Of a DNA stretch of 57,756 nucleotides, positions 25,961-33,208 are shown in pieces. This stretch comes from Candidatus Bathyarchaeum sp. Its GTDB lineage: Archaea > Thermoproteota > Bathyarchaeia > Bathyarchaeales > Bathyarchaeaceae. The stretch's first letter is position 1. Each line of letters begins with the position of its first letter. The DNA lies in contig JAFGGM010000054.1 in assembly GCA_016930555.1 (NCBI GenBank), forward strand, positions 1-57,756, read 5' to 3'. The notes beneath the pieces were generated by a model that did no database searches, was not told the origin of the DNA, and saw only the letters and a program-made list of their open reading frames with translations. Made by a program: the position numbers and the translations under genes.

Positions 25961-26247
25961 CAAACGCCAACTACAAATAAAAAACAAACGCCAACTCCAA
26001 TTAGAGGAGTGGCGTGTGTGTGACCCAATAGCAAACTCCTCTCTAAACTACAAAAGAGACAAACATCCATCAACAGCACAAAAAAATAAACCAGAACTAC
26101 AACAGAGTCTCAGAAAACTACTGGATAGCACCACCATCTACCAAAACAAATCCATATACAAGTCCAGAAACACAATAGAGCCTAAAAACAAAAAAAGCTC
26201 AAACAAACAAACAAGGCAACTCCAATAGAAACAAACGACAACTACAA
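25961..26247. repeat. Three iteron-like repeats and a hairpin
   Basis: CAAACGCCAACTACAA (25961-25976), CAAACGCCAACTCCAA (25985-26000) and CAAACGACAACTACAA (26232-26247) differ at only one or two positions each. The second overlaps a hairpin (CGCC-A-ACTCC with GGAGTGGCG, 25989-26014). They could bind Rep or the integrase. Confidence 0.5.
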
Positions 26248-26374
26248 TAAAACCTAACGCAAACGAAATAAACGATAAATACGACAACAGCCCAAACAAA
26301 AAATAAGAAATGAAAGGGAGGAGGTGAAAAACAACGAGTAAAAAAGACAATAGTAAAAAATTACTTTGCCCCAT

Positions 26375-26395
26375 AGGCAGGTTATCCTCTGTATC
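26375..26395 (+). repeat. attR: right copy of the 21-bp attachment core
   Basis: Identical to 22392-22412. DUF763 coding resumes in register straight after it with codons for H-H-A-F-F-V-T-E-G. Confidence 0.9.
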
Positions 26396-27075
26396 ATCAT
26401 GCTTTTTTTGTTACAGAAGGGGGAGAATGGGCTGTGGTTCAGCAGGGAATAAACATTAATGACAAGTCGGCGCGAAGGTATCATTGGCTATCCGGTAACG
26501 TGAAAGATTTTGTCGTTGAACCTCATGACGCCGTGGTTGGAGACATGAAAAAAGATGTTGTGCTGGACATGACTTCACAAGAAAGTGAAGGCTGTAGAAA
26601 AACCTCAACTGACATCGTCAAAGAGAATCCGAAAAAATTGAAAAAAACAATTCTTTCTATTCGTCCTGTCCATCAGAAGTCTTTGCAGGAATGGATTCCG
26701 CAGTCTCAAGAAACAGAGTATACAATTGACGCTTTTTCGTTGCCACGTAACCTTAACTGGAACACAGTCAAGCGGGTGTACGATTTTCACCCCAAAAACT
26801 ATGAAGAACTGATAGGCATCAGAGGTGTGGGTCCTGCAACAGTCAGAGCCTTAGCTTTAGTTTCTGAGATGGTCTACGGTGAGAAACCCTGCTGGGAAGA
26901 CTCCATAAAATACAGTTTCTGTGTGGGCGGAAAAGATGGAGTTCCTTATCCCGTGGACAGAGCAACTTATGATGAGACCATAGAAATTTTGGGAAACGCA
27001 ATAGAACAAGCCAAAGTTGGCAACAAAGATAAGCTTAATGCCGTGAAGAGGCTGCGTGTTCTCACAAATCAGTGA
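26396..27075 (+). pseudogene. DUF763 gene, 3' part, separated from its start by the element
   Basis: In register with the 5' part the codons read HHAFFVTEGGEWAVVQQGIN. They continue through KSARRYHWLSGNVKDFVVEP, a charged linker, and a helix-hairpin-helix ELIGIRGVGPATVRALALVS typical of DNA-binding proteins, ending in YDETIEILGNAIEQAKVGNK. A GTG at 26434 could start a shortened 213-residue product, but there is no strong Shine-Dalgarno, so expression is doubtful. Confidence 0.88.
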
Positions 27076-27190
27076 GATACTGATTGTTTTTTTGTTTTTC
27101 TAATGTTTTTGAGTGGGATTTATATGAATGACCGTATGTATCATATATCTTAATCGTTATTATTCGATAATTTCACAGGTAGGACAGTTC

Positions 27191-27412
27191 ATGGTTAAAA
27201 AAATTCATATTATTGCTTCCTTGTTGCCTGAAGCATCTGAAGCATCAACTGACCAGATTGAGAAGAAGATACGGAATGATGCAAAAATTCCTTGTTGCAC
27301 AAACATCGAAAAGGTGACGATAGAAGATGCTGAAGAAACGATCATGAATCTGACAAAGCAGGGAGTCTCAAGTAACGTAGCAAGAAATCTTGTAGACCTT
27401 TACACCGAATAA
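27191..27412 (+). CDS. Hypothetical small acidic protein
   Basis: 73 residues from ATG 27191; the longer frame from 27128 has a low-complexity N-terminus. Sequence features are MVKKIHIIASLLPEASEAST, KIPCCTNIEKVTIEDAEETI and a C-terminal helix GVSSNVARNLVDLYTE. It looks like a compact alpha/beta protein with a CC pair. AGGTAGGACAG lies upstream as a weak Shine-Dalgarno. No family recognised. Convergent with the nucleotidyltransferase gene. Confidence 0.55.
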   Translation: MVKKIHIIASLLPEASEASTDQIEKKIRNDAKIPCCTNIEKVTIEDAEETIMNLTKQGVSSNVARNLVDLYTE

Positions 27413-27424
27413 TGATCAAGACAA

Positions 27425-28447
27425 CTATTTTGTCAATATCATGTGATCTGAGGGCTTATTTCCCAGTAGCAACCGGAAGTGGTCACATTTTCCTTCTTTT
27501 TGAACGCGTTCAACTTTTCCTTCTGCAATTACTGTTTCACCACTTTTTGCTTGTTCACAGAATCTTCCTCGAAAGGACACGATCTCTTCAATTGGTTCTG
27601 TTTTTGAGCCTTCAATTGTTTGCACGTTAACGAGCTTATAGGTGCATGGCGTGAAGAGGGCTTCTGAGTCGTTAGCAATTGTGGCTTTTATTTTTGCATT
27701 GCCTTCTGGCTTGTAGATTATGCTGCCATACTGTTCACTGATTTCGTTCAAGTTTTTTACGAAACGGATAAAGAAGTGCTTGTTCATGAATTTGCCGTGA
27801 GAGACTTTTCGGGAATCGGTTCGAACAAAATCTTCGAAAGATACATTGGTGTCCTTCGAACGAAAATCGAACAACTCTCTTAGTCCATCACGGTTGTAGG
27901 CTTCAACTGGACTGGTTTCGTCTTCGAATAGTTCCTGCATGGTTTCTGCTACCCTATACCCTGTTTCGGTTCCATAAACAATGAGGTCAATATCTGAGGA
28001 TGGCTCTTGAAGATGGACTAGGATTGACCCTGAAACACCCAGCTTGCTCCATTGAACCCCAGAATTTTCCTTGAGAATCTCCATAAATCGTAACGCCGTT
28101 GTTTCCGCAGTGTCCAAATTTTTTCTATTTCGTAACTTCTGCAATCCCTGAGCTGGCTGATAATGCGTTTTAATGTCTTCAATGGGAACCTCACATAGCA
28201 GGGTGTTGAAAACTGGATCATCTATTAAATATTGTGGATATTTCTGTTTCAATAGGGCATAGCGTTTAGAGAGGTTGTAGAATTTGGTATATCGTCTTCC
28301 ATCTCTTTCTCGGTTACCAATTGGGTCGGGAACATAACGGATGAAGGCAACCACCCTGTCCGGAGGATGAACTAACCCTTTAACATCAAAAATGATATTG
28401 TCTTTAGTTTCGATCAGGTCGCCTTCTCTAGCGTTCACGTCGTTCAC
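27425..28447 (-). CDS. Predicted nucleotidyltransferase (pol-beta fold)
   Basis: 340 residues. The pol-beta signature is KLGVSGSILVHLQEPSSDID followed by LIVYG (about residues 137-161): the G-S motif and the D-x-D metal ligands. The N-terminal part (HPPDRVVAFIRYVPDPIGNR) and the C-terminal beta domain (YGSIIYKPEGNAKIKATIAN, EEIVSFRGRFCEQAKSGETV) match archaeal COG2413-type proteins of unknown substrate. It may add nucleotides to RNA or protein. The C-terminal domain could bind nucleic acid. Confidence 0.75.
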   Translation of the reverse strand: MNDVNAREGDLIETKDNIIFDVKGLVHPPDRVVAFIRYVPDPIGNRERDGRRYTKFYNLSKRYALLKQKYPQYLIDDPVFNTLLCEVPIEDIKTHYQPAQGLQKLRNRKNLDTAETTALRFMEILKENSGVQWSKLGVSGSILVHLQEPSSDIDLIVYGTETGYRVAETMQELFEDETSPVEAYNRDGLRELFDFRSKDTNVSFEDFVRTDSRKVSHGKFMNKHFFIRFVKNLNEISEQYGSIIYKPEGNAKIKATIANDSEALFTPCTYKLVNVQTIEGSKTEPIEEIVSFRGRFCEQAKSGETVIAEGKVERVQKEGKCDHFRLLLGNKPSDHMILTK

Positions 28448-28544
28448 ACTTTAAATTTGATGATTACCTTGATTAGATTTTCTGGCGGCAATTATCCTTT
28501 TTAAAAATTAGGGAGGGATTGTCGTCGATTTCAACTGGTTTGAT

Positions 28545-29258
28545 TTATCTGATTAGACTCAACATCCCTGATTTTCTGAGGCTGTAATATAAGGGCAAGG
28601 TAATTAGAACGGTTATTATTACTGCAGCTATTCGTTCTAGAGGATAAATGAACATTACGAAGTTCCAGACCGCAGCTTCAAGGTCAAACATCCAGATCGC
28701 TAAAGTGCTGCCGACTATATTGTCAGTTAAAGTCCCTACAAAGGCGGCGACAGTTATGCCTACGCCCAATTTCTTAACGTTCGATAAATCAGTTGACCAC
28801 ACTCCAAGTCGTGTTGAGAAAATTAATCCTACAATAACTGCGATTATGTGCAGAAATGGGTAGCCAATTGCTCCCATGCCATATGGGTGAATGTAGAAGC
28901 CGAGAATTGCTGCTAGAAGAAGTGCAGCTGAGATGTATCCGCGTTTTTCAAATGCAAAGCCTGCACTCATTGCTCCTATGGTAGCGGGCAGAAAGGAAGC
29001 TGGACCGAAGATTGCTCCTGATGGGTTTATGAACATGGCGATTACTGAGCCGATTATGGCTGCTATGCCTCCAGATATGGGTCCGAGGATTATTCCCATG
29101 AGTGGTACTGTTATCACTCCCAAAGTTATTGCGCCATCTACACCTATTGCTATTGTGTACGGTAGGCTACTCAAAACGGTGTGCAATGCTGCAAATACTA
29201 CTATTAATGCTATTCCTTTTGCTGAGAAGATGTTACGGATTGTTTTAGACATTTTCAT
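28545..29258 (-). CDS. ECF-type transporter S-component (vitamin uptake)
   Basis: 237 residues with about six transmembrane helices. The N-terminal AKGIALIVVFAALHTVLSSL and GAITLGVITVPLMGIILGPI, then AIIGSVIAMFINPSGAIFGP and FLPATIGAMSAGFAFEKRG, are the usual ECF S-component pattern. The C-terminus is basic. It likely binds a vitamin, but no neighbour fixes which. It is divergent from the kaiC-like gene. Its promoter (TATA near 29322-29331) is followed at the expected start site by an 18-base palindrome, suggesting repression by the vitamin. Confidence 0.75.
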   Translation of the reverse strand: MKMSKTIRNIFSAKGIALIVVFAALHTVLSSLPYTIAIGVDGAITLGVITVPLMGIILGPISGGIAAIIGSVIAMFINPSGAIFGPASFLPATIGAMSAGFAFEKRGYISAALLLAAILGFYIHPYGMGAIGYPFLHIIAVIVGLIFSTRLGVWSTDLSNVKKLGVGITVAAFVGTLTDNIVGSTLAIWMFDLEAAVWNFVMFIYPLERIAAVIITVLITLPLYYSLRKSGMLSLIR

Positions 29259-29277
29259 TCATCCAAGATTTCGTCGT

Positions 29278-29295
29278 TGTGTAATTTTTTACACA
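29278..29295. promoter_or_regulatory. Palindromic operator candidate at the S-component promoter
   Basis: TGTGTAA (29278-29284), four T, TTACACA (29289-29295): perfect arms. It begins about 25-30 bases downstream of the leftward TATA box, over the likely transcription start, 20 bases before the ATG at 29258. Confidence 0.6.
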
Positions 29296-29576
29296 GCAAC
29301 TTACAAACCTATCTTCTATTTTGGTATATAAGATTAACCCTCTTTTTAGCCAATTTTTTCTAAAAAATACTGTTTTCAGCAATCTGCTGCTATTAGGTTT
29401 CTACTTTATTCTGGTTCTTTCCACCGCTTTTGTTTTTGCAACGAATGTGTTTATTTGGTTGTGTGCCTTGTTTTAGAATTGTTGTGGGATTTTTTTATTT
29501 ATTTTTGTTACTTTTTTTGTTTGATTTGACTTTTTGATTACTTTGTGTTTTCTAAAATTTGACTTCAAGCATTAAA

Positions 29577-29646
29577 TGAATAAACATTCATTAAATATGA
29601 TTTTGATAAATATATGTTCAGAAAAAAGAAAAGGTTTATATATAAA
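29577..29646 (+). promoter_or_regulatory. Promoter and operator of the first kaiC-like gene
   Basis: A perfect palindrome TGAATAAACATTCA (29577-29590) is followed by a second partial site (TTTGATAAATATATGTTCA, 29602-29620) and a TATA box TTTATATATAAA (29635-29646). The same order and spacing recur before the second kaiC gene. The rest of 29259-29576 is AT-rich with T runs and no gene. Confidence 0.65.
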
Positions 29647-29688
29647 TAATCAATAATCAAAAGATTAATTGAATAAGAGGTGGTTAGT

Positions 29689-30432
29689 GTGACAATTCCA
29701 AGAACAAAAGCTATCGAATGGATTGACATAGGAGTAAAGGGATTGAACGATTTCATTCCCGGCCTACCAAAAGGTGACGCAATTTTGATTCGAGGTGAAC
29801 CAGGTACAGGTAAAACAATCTGCTGTCTACAATTCCTTCATAAAGGAGCAGAACTAGGCGAAAAATGTTTGTACATTACCACTGAAGAAACCCCTGAATC
29901 AGTAATGCGAACTGGAGGAGAACTCTGGTCCGACTTCCCCGACTTAATCAGAGAAGGAACAATACAGGTAATCAACATGTCCATAAGCGCAGAATACGCC
30001 AGCGAATATGGCATACTTGAAAAAGCAGAAGCAATGAGCATTGCCGAAAAAGGATTTGCTGCACAACCCAGGGCAACCAGAATTGTAATTGACTCGCTGT
30101 CTTCCCTTGAGAGGCGCCTGTCTGATTATGAAGAATTCCGAGAAGTCTTTATGAGGTTGCTGCTCGAAACCAAACGCAAAGGAGCAACGGTGATGCTAAC
30201 TGCAGAAGGTATCCCCCTAACTCCGGACATCACCGAATACCTTGTAGACCACTTGATTTATCTTGACTACCGAAAACAAGACAATGAATGGACCCGTGTG
30301 TACATTCTCCGAAAGTCACGAAGTGTACCCTTGAAGCCTCAGATATTAAAGTTAGATATCAATCCAGGCGGTCTATCAGTCGAAGAGACCCCATTCGCGC
30401 TAAATCCTGTGTGGTTCCAAAGTAAAATTTAA
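29689..30432 (+). CDS. KaiC/RadA-like (Rad55-type) ATPase, copy 1
   Basis: About 247 residues from GTG 29689, chosen because GAGGTGG lies 7 bases upstream; an in-frame GTG at 29680 overlaps that Shine-Dalgarno. Walker A is GEPGTGKTICCLQFLHKG (residues about 35-52), then LYITTEETPESVMRTGG, Walker B RIVIDSLSS, and a C-terminal strand rich in basic residues. It is a single KaiC-like ATPase domain without a second domain or phosphorylation segment. Such archaeal proteins act as signalling ATPases. A close paralogue lies at 31005 next to amt, and both have matching promoters, so a role in nitrogen signalling is likely but inferred. Confidence 0.85.
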   Translation: MTIPRTKAIEWIDIGVKGLNDFIPGLPKGDAILIRGEPGTGKTICCLQFLHKGAELGEKCLYITTEETPESVMRTGGELWSDFPDLIREGTIQVINMSISAEYASEYGILEKAEAMSIAEKGFAAQPRATRIVIDSLSSLERRLSDYEEFREVFMRLLLETKRKGATVMLTAEGIPLTPDITEYLVDHLIYLDYRKQDNEWTRVYILRKSRSVPLKPQILKLDINPGGLSVEETPFALNPVWFQSKI

Positions 30433-30448
30433 GCAAAGAATTGCTACC

Positions 30449-30482
30449 CCTCACATCAACTGTGAGGACTCCCCTTTTTTAT
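30449..30482 (+). terminator. Hairpin terminator after kaiC-like copy 1
   Basis: CCTCACA (30449-30455), loop TCAAC, TGTGAGG (30461-30467), then CTCCCC and seven T. The following 30483-30890 is AT-rich and shows no gene. Confidence 0.7.
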
Positions 30483-30891
30483 TAAACAGGTACGATTGTT
30501 AAACCTTTGCAAGAACGCACGAGTTTGCATGTGCATCCATTAGGGCATGCTGTTGGGTCTTACATTTTTATTTTATCCAAGTTTGGATCTGAAATAGAAA
30601 GCATAACATATTGTGTTCTAGCTGCTAATTGTTGGCAGTGGATTAAATCGTGAGCTGCAGTTGCTGGTTTCACGGTTTGTTTGAGGTCTGTTCGTCTTTT
30701 GAGTTTTCTGTCGTTTGTTCTCCCCCGACCATTTTTTCTGTTTTTAGATGCACAATAAATGTTAATATTTTATCCGTTGGTTATTCATGAGTTTAACAAT
30801 ATTTTTCTAGGTTTGTTTTTTGGCAATTAATTGTGTCTGAATTAATCAATTAAAAACTTTATTGATTAAGATTTAGATTCTGATGCCATAT

Positions 30892-30958
30892 TGAATAAAC
30901 GTTCAGAGTATATAAGTTTGATAACTAAATATTCATCAAAAAGAAAACATTTATATAC
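30892..30958 (+). promoter_or_regulatory. Promoter and operator of the kaiC-amt operon
   Basis: TGAATAAACGTTCA (30892-30905), then a partial site ending ATATTCATC near 30935, then the TATA TTTATATAC (30950-30958). Operator-to-TATA distance is 58 bases, the same as in the first kaiC promoter (58). Confidence 0.65.
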
Positions 30959-31004
30959 AAACAGTCAATATTCAGCTGTTTAATTGAATAATAGGTGATT
31001 CGAT

Positions 31005-31745
31005 ATGGCAATGCAAAAAACATCAAACATTGAATGGATCGACATCGGATTGGATGGCTTGGAAAACTTTATTCCTGGCATTCCAAAGGGCGACGCAATA
31101 CTGGTTAGAGGTGAACCAGGCACTGGCAAAACAATCTGCTGTCTACAATTCCTTTACAAAGGAGCAAAACAAGGAGAAAAATGTCTATACATTACCACTG
31201 AAGAAACCCCTGAAACAGTAATGCGAACTGGAGGAGAACTCTGGTCCGATTTCCCTAAACTGATACAAAATGGAACAATCAAAGTCGTCAACCTTTCAAT
31301 CACTGCAAGCTACGCCAGCGAATACTGTCTCGTTGACAAAGCTGAAGCCATGGATATCGTTTTCAAAGGCTTAAGGGCACAACCTAATGCCTCAAGAATC
31401 GTAATCGATTCGCTATCTTCACTGGCTAGGCGTTTATCTAACTCTGAACAATTTCGCCAAGTCTTCATGAAAATACTGATGGAAACTAAAGGCAGAGGAG
31501 CAACAACACTATTCAGCGCTGAAGGAATTCCCGAAGCTCCAGGAATCACCGAATACCTTGTAGACCACTTGATTTATCTTGATTACCGAAAACACGACGT
31601 GGTCTGGACACGAGTTTTCCTTCTACGGAAGGCACGAAGTGTACCCATGAAACCTCAAGTATTGAAACTGAACATAAAAGCAGGCGGATTGTCCGTAGAA
31701 GAGATACCGTTCTCGCTTAAGCCTGTTTGGTTCGGCAGTGACTAG
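31005..31745 (+). CDS. KaiC/RadA-like (Rad55-type) ATPase, copy 2, in operon with amt
   Basis: 246 residues from ATG 31005, preceded by AATAGGTGATTC. It is clearly a paralogue of the protein at 29689: same Walker A GEPGTGKTICCLQFLYKG, same LYITTEETPETVMRTGG, same Walker B RIVIDSLSS, same GITEYLVDHLIYLDYRK. It ends 11 bases before amt, so the two are one transcript. In most archaea amt is paired with a PII protein (GlnK) that gates the channel; here a KaiC-like ATPase occupies that place. A regulatory partnership with Amt is inferred from position. Confidence 0.87.
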   Translation: MAMQKTSNIEWIDIGLDGLENFIPGIPKGDAILVRGEPGTGKTICCLQFLYKGAKQGEKCLYITTEETPETVMRTGGELWSDFPKLIQNGTIKVVNLSITASYASEYCLVDKAEAMDIVFKGLRAQPNASRIVIDSLSSLARRLSNSEQFRQVFMKILMETKGRGATTLFSAEGIPEAPGITEYLVDHLIYLDYRKHDVVWTRVFLLRKARSVPMKPQVLKLNIKAGGLSVEEIPFSLKPVWFGSD

Positions 31746-31756
31746 AAAGGTGATTA

Positions 31757-33079
31757 ATGATGACATTAGATCAAGCAACTGAAACATGGGCAGCGTTTCA
31801 GCAGAACTTCTTCGTAGGATGGGCACCAGTAGCCATCTTCATAATGGCAACTGCAGGCTTCGCCCTGTTCTATGCAGGAATGGTCCGCAAAAAGAACGTC
31901 ACCCATACGATACTTCAAATCAACGTAGGATGGACACTAGCCTTTGTTGTCTACTTCATCATCGGCTTTCCACTAGCGTACTATGTATCGGCTCCAGTAT
32001 TCGGGTTACCGCAGTTTATTCCTACAATAGCCAACCCGTTGCCGCCATTATTGTCTGAAACAGGCGCTTATGGTCTGCCCGCAAGCCCTTCTGGTATTGG
32101 TGACCTTGCAACATGGTTCAAAATGGGGATGTTCGCTATCACCACTGTAGGTATCGTTCCTGGAGGCTTGGCAGAACGTGACAAGTTCTGGGGTTGGATA
32201 CTCGCTGCAGCAGGCATAGCAGGTTTAATCTATCCTGTGGTTGAACACTGGGTTTGGGGTGGAGGCTGGCTATCGGAAATCGGATTTATCGATTACGCAG
32301 GTTCAGGAGTGGTCCACTTGGTTGGAGGAACACTTGCCTTAACAGGTGCATATGTAATTGGTCCAAGGATTGGAAAGTTCGTCGGAGACAAGAAAATACC
32401 AAGAACATTCTTTGGACATAGCATTCCATTGTCTGTGCTCGGTGCATGGCTACTGGCGTTCGGATGGTTCGGCTTCAACGTCGGCTCAAGCGTAGCAGCA
32501 GACCCAATGACAATCAACATAGAACTTGCATGGGTTTCGCTCACCACAGCAATGTGTATGGCTGGAGGAATGTTCGGCGCAGCAATTACCTCAAGGGGTC
32601 ATGTGCTAACAAGCATGGTTGGCTTGCTTGCAGGAGCTGTTGCAATATGTTCCGGTGCTGCAGTCGTTCATCCGCTAGCAGGATTCGTGATTGGAATAAT
32701 CGCTGGAATAATCACAACCTTCACCATAGGCTTCATTGATCACAAGCTACACATCGACGATGCCTTGGGTTGTTTCCCAGTTCACGCAGCATGTGGAATC
32801 TGGGGACTACTTGCAACAGGAATATTTGGTTACACCGCTTTTGGAGCACACCCAATCTATGGATTCGCAGACGTAAGCACATGGATCAGTCAAATCGGAA
32901 TACAGGCAATCGGTGCAGTATCAATACTCGCCTGGGCAGGTGCAATGGGACTGATAATGTTCACTATATTGAAGAAACTAAACCTGCTAAGGGCCACAAG
33001 GGACGAAGAACTATACGGCCTAGACATCGCAATACACAAGACGCTAGCATACCCCGAAGACATGATGGACGACAAATAA
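31757..33079 (+). CDS. amt: Ammonium transporter
   Basis: 440 residues, 11 transmembrane helices after an out-facing N-terminus (WAAFQQNFFVGWAPVAIFIM). It imports ammonium. Family marks are LFYAGMVRKKNVTHTILQIN, FIDYAGSGVVHLVGG with the first pore His, LGAWLLAFGWFGFNVGSSVA, and DDALGCFPVHAACGIWG with the second pore His. The C-terminal tail is long enough to bind a regulator. AAAGGTGATTA precedes the ATG. A hairpin terminator (33088-33102) follows. No glnK lies nearby. Confidence 0.95.
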   Translation: MMTLDQATETWAAFQQNFFVGWAPVAIFIMATAGFALFYAGMVRKKNVTHTILQINVGWTLAFVVYFIIGFPLAYYVSAPVFGLPQFIPTIANPLPPLLSETGAYGLPASPSGIGDLATWFKMGMFAITTVGIVPGGLAERDKFWGWILAAAGIAGLIYPVVEHWVWGGGWLSEIGFIDYAGSGVVHLVGGTLALTGAYVIGPRIGKFVGDKKIPRTFFGHSIPLSVLGAWLLAFGWFGFNVGSSVAADPMTINIELAWVSLTTAMCMAGGMFGAAITSRGHVLTSMVGLLAGAVAICSGAAVVHPLAGFVIGIIAGIITTFTIGFIDHKLHIDDALGCFPVHAACGIWGLLATGIFGYTAFGAHPIYGFADVSTWISQIGIQAIGAVSILAWAGAMGLIMFTILKKLNLLRATRDEELYGLDIAIHKTLAYPEDMMDDK

Positions 33080-33087
33080 ACTCCATA

Positions 33088-33112
33088 GCGCCACAACGGC
33101 GCAACCCTTTTT
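33088..33112 (+). terminator. Terminator of the kaiC-amt operon
   Basis: GCGCC (33088-33092), loop ACAAC, GGCGC (33098-33102), then AACCC and five T. Confidence 0.65.
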
Positions 33113-33208
33113 CTCATTTTTCTAATTTTTTCTTGAAAACATCTTTCCGAAGCTCTTAAATATTATTTTAAGGAATGACACACTTCAATCTGGTGAGTTG
33201 ATAATCAT

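Larger units (their letters stand above)
25357..26374. other. Noncoding control region of the element
   Basis: About 1 kb upstream of rep with no convincing gene. It holds the rep promoter region, a branched palindrome (25489-25596), a 9-bp stem hairpin (25889-25916), a second hairpin (25989-26014), three copies of a 16-bp repeat, and at the far right a strong Shine-Dalgarno-like GGGAGGAGGTGA (26317-26328) that leads into no long frame. The layout suits replication origins and recombinase accessory sites. Confidence 0.5.
22392..26395. mobile_element. Small integrated plasmid- or virus-like element with tyrosine integrase and HUH Rep
   Basis: About 4.0 kb lies between two copies of a 21-bp direct repeat (22392-22412 and 26375-26395) inside the DUF763 gene. 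Cargo in order: tyrosine recombinase (+), two small Cys-rich proteins (-), an HUH replication initiator (-), a branched palindromic region and a noncoding right end with iterons. The top strand is strongly A+C-rich whichever strand is coding: two sampled 60-base lines, in int and in rep, are each 44/60 A+C, against 29/60 in the flanking gene. This differs sharply from the chromosome. It is best read as an integrated rolling-circle plasmid or small virus. No capsid gene is recognised. Confidence 0.88.

Noticed and set aside
26016-26228. 70-codon rightward frame in the element's right end
   Set aside because: Low-complexity Lys/Asn/Ser string in A-rich DNA that overlaps an iteron and hairpin region; no motif.
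26138-26374. 78-codon leftward frame of very hydrophobic residues next to attR
   Set aside because: Its Leu/Phe/Val content follows from the T-rich bottom strand. The ATG at the element border has a weak Shine-Dalgarno, so I keep it only as a possibility.
21977-27075. Group I intron or intein in DUF763 instead of an integrated element
   Set aside because: The insert has a tyrosine recombinase and Rep, exact direct repeats at the borders and stops in all frames, with no splicing motifs or homing endonuclease.
32446-33159. Rightward frames of 97 and 129 codons in amt
   Set aside because: Out-of-frame shadows of the ammonium transporter, with Arg/Ser/His-rich sequence and no motif.
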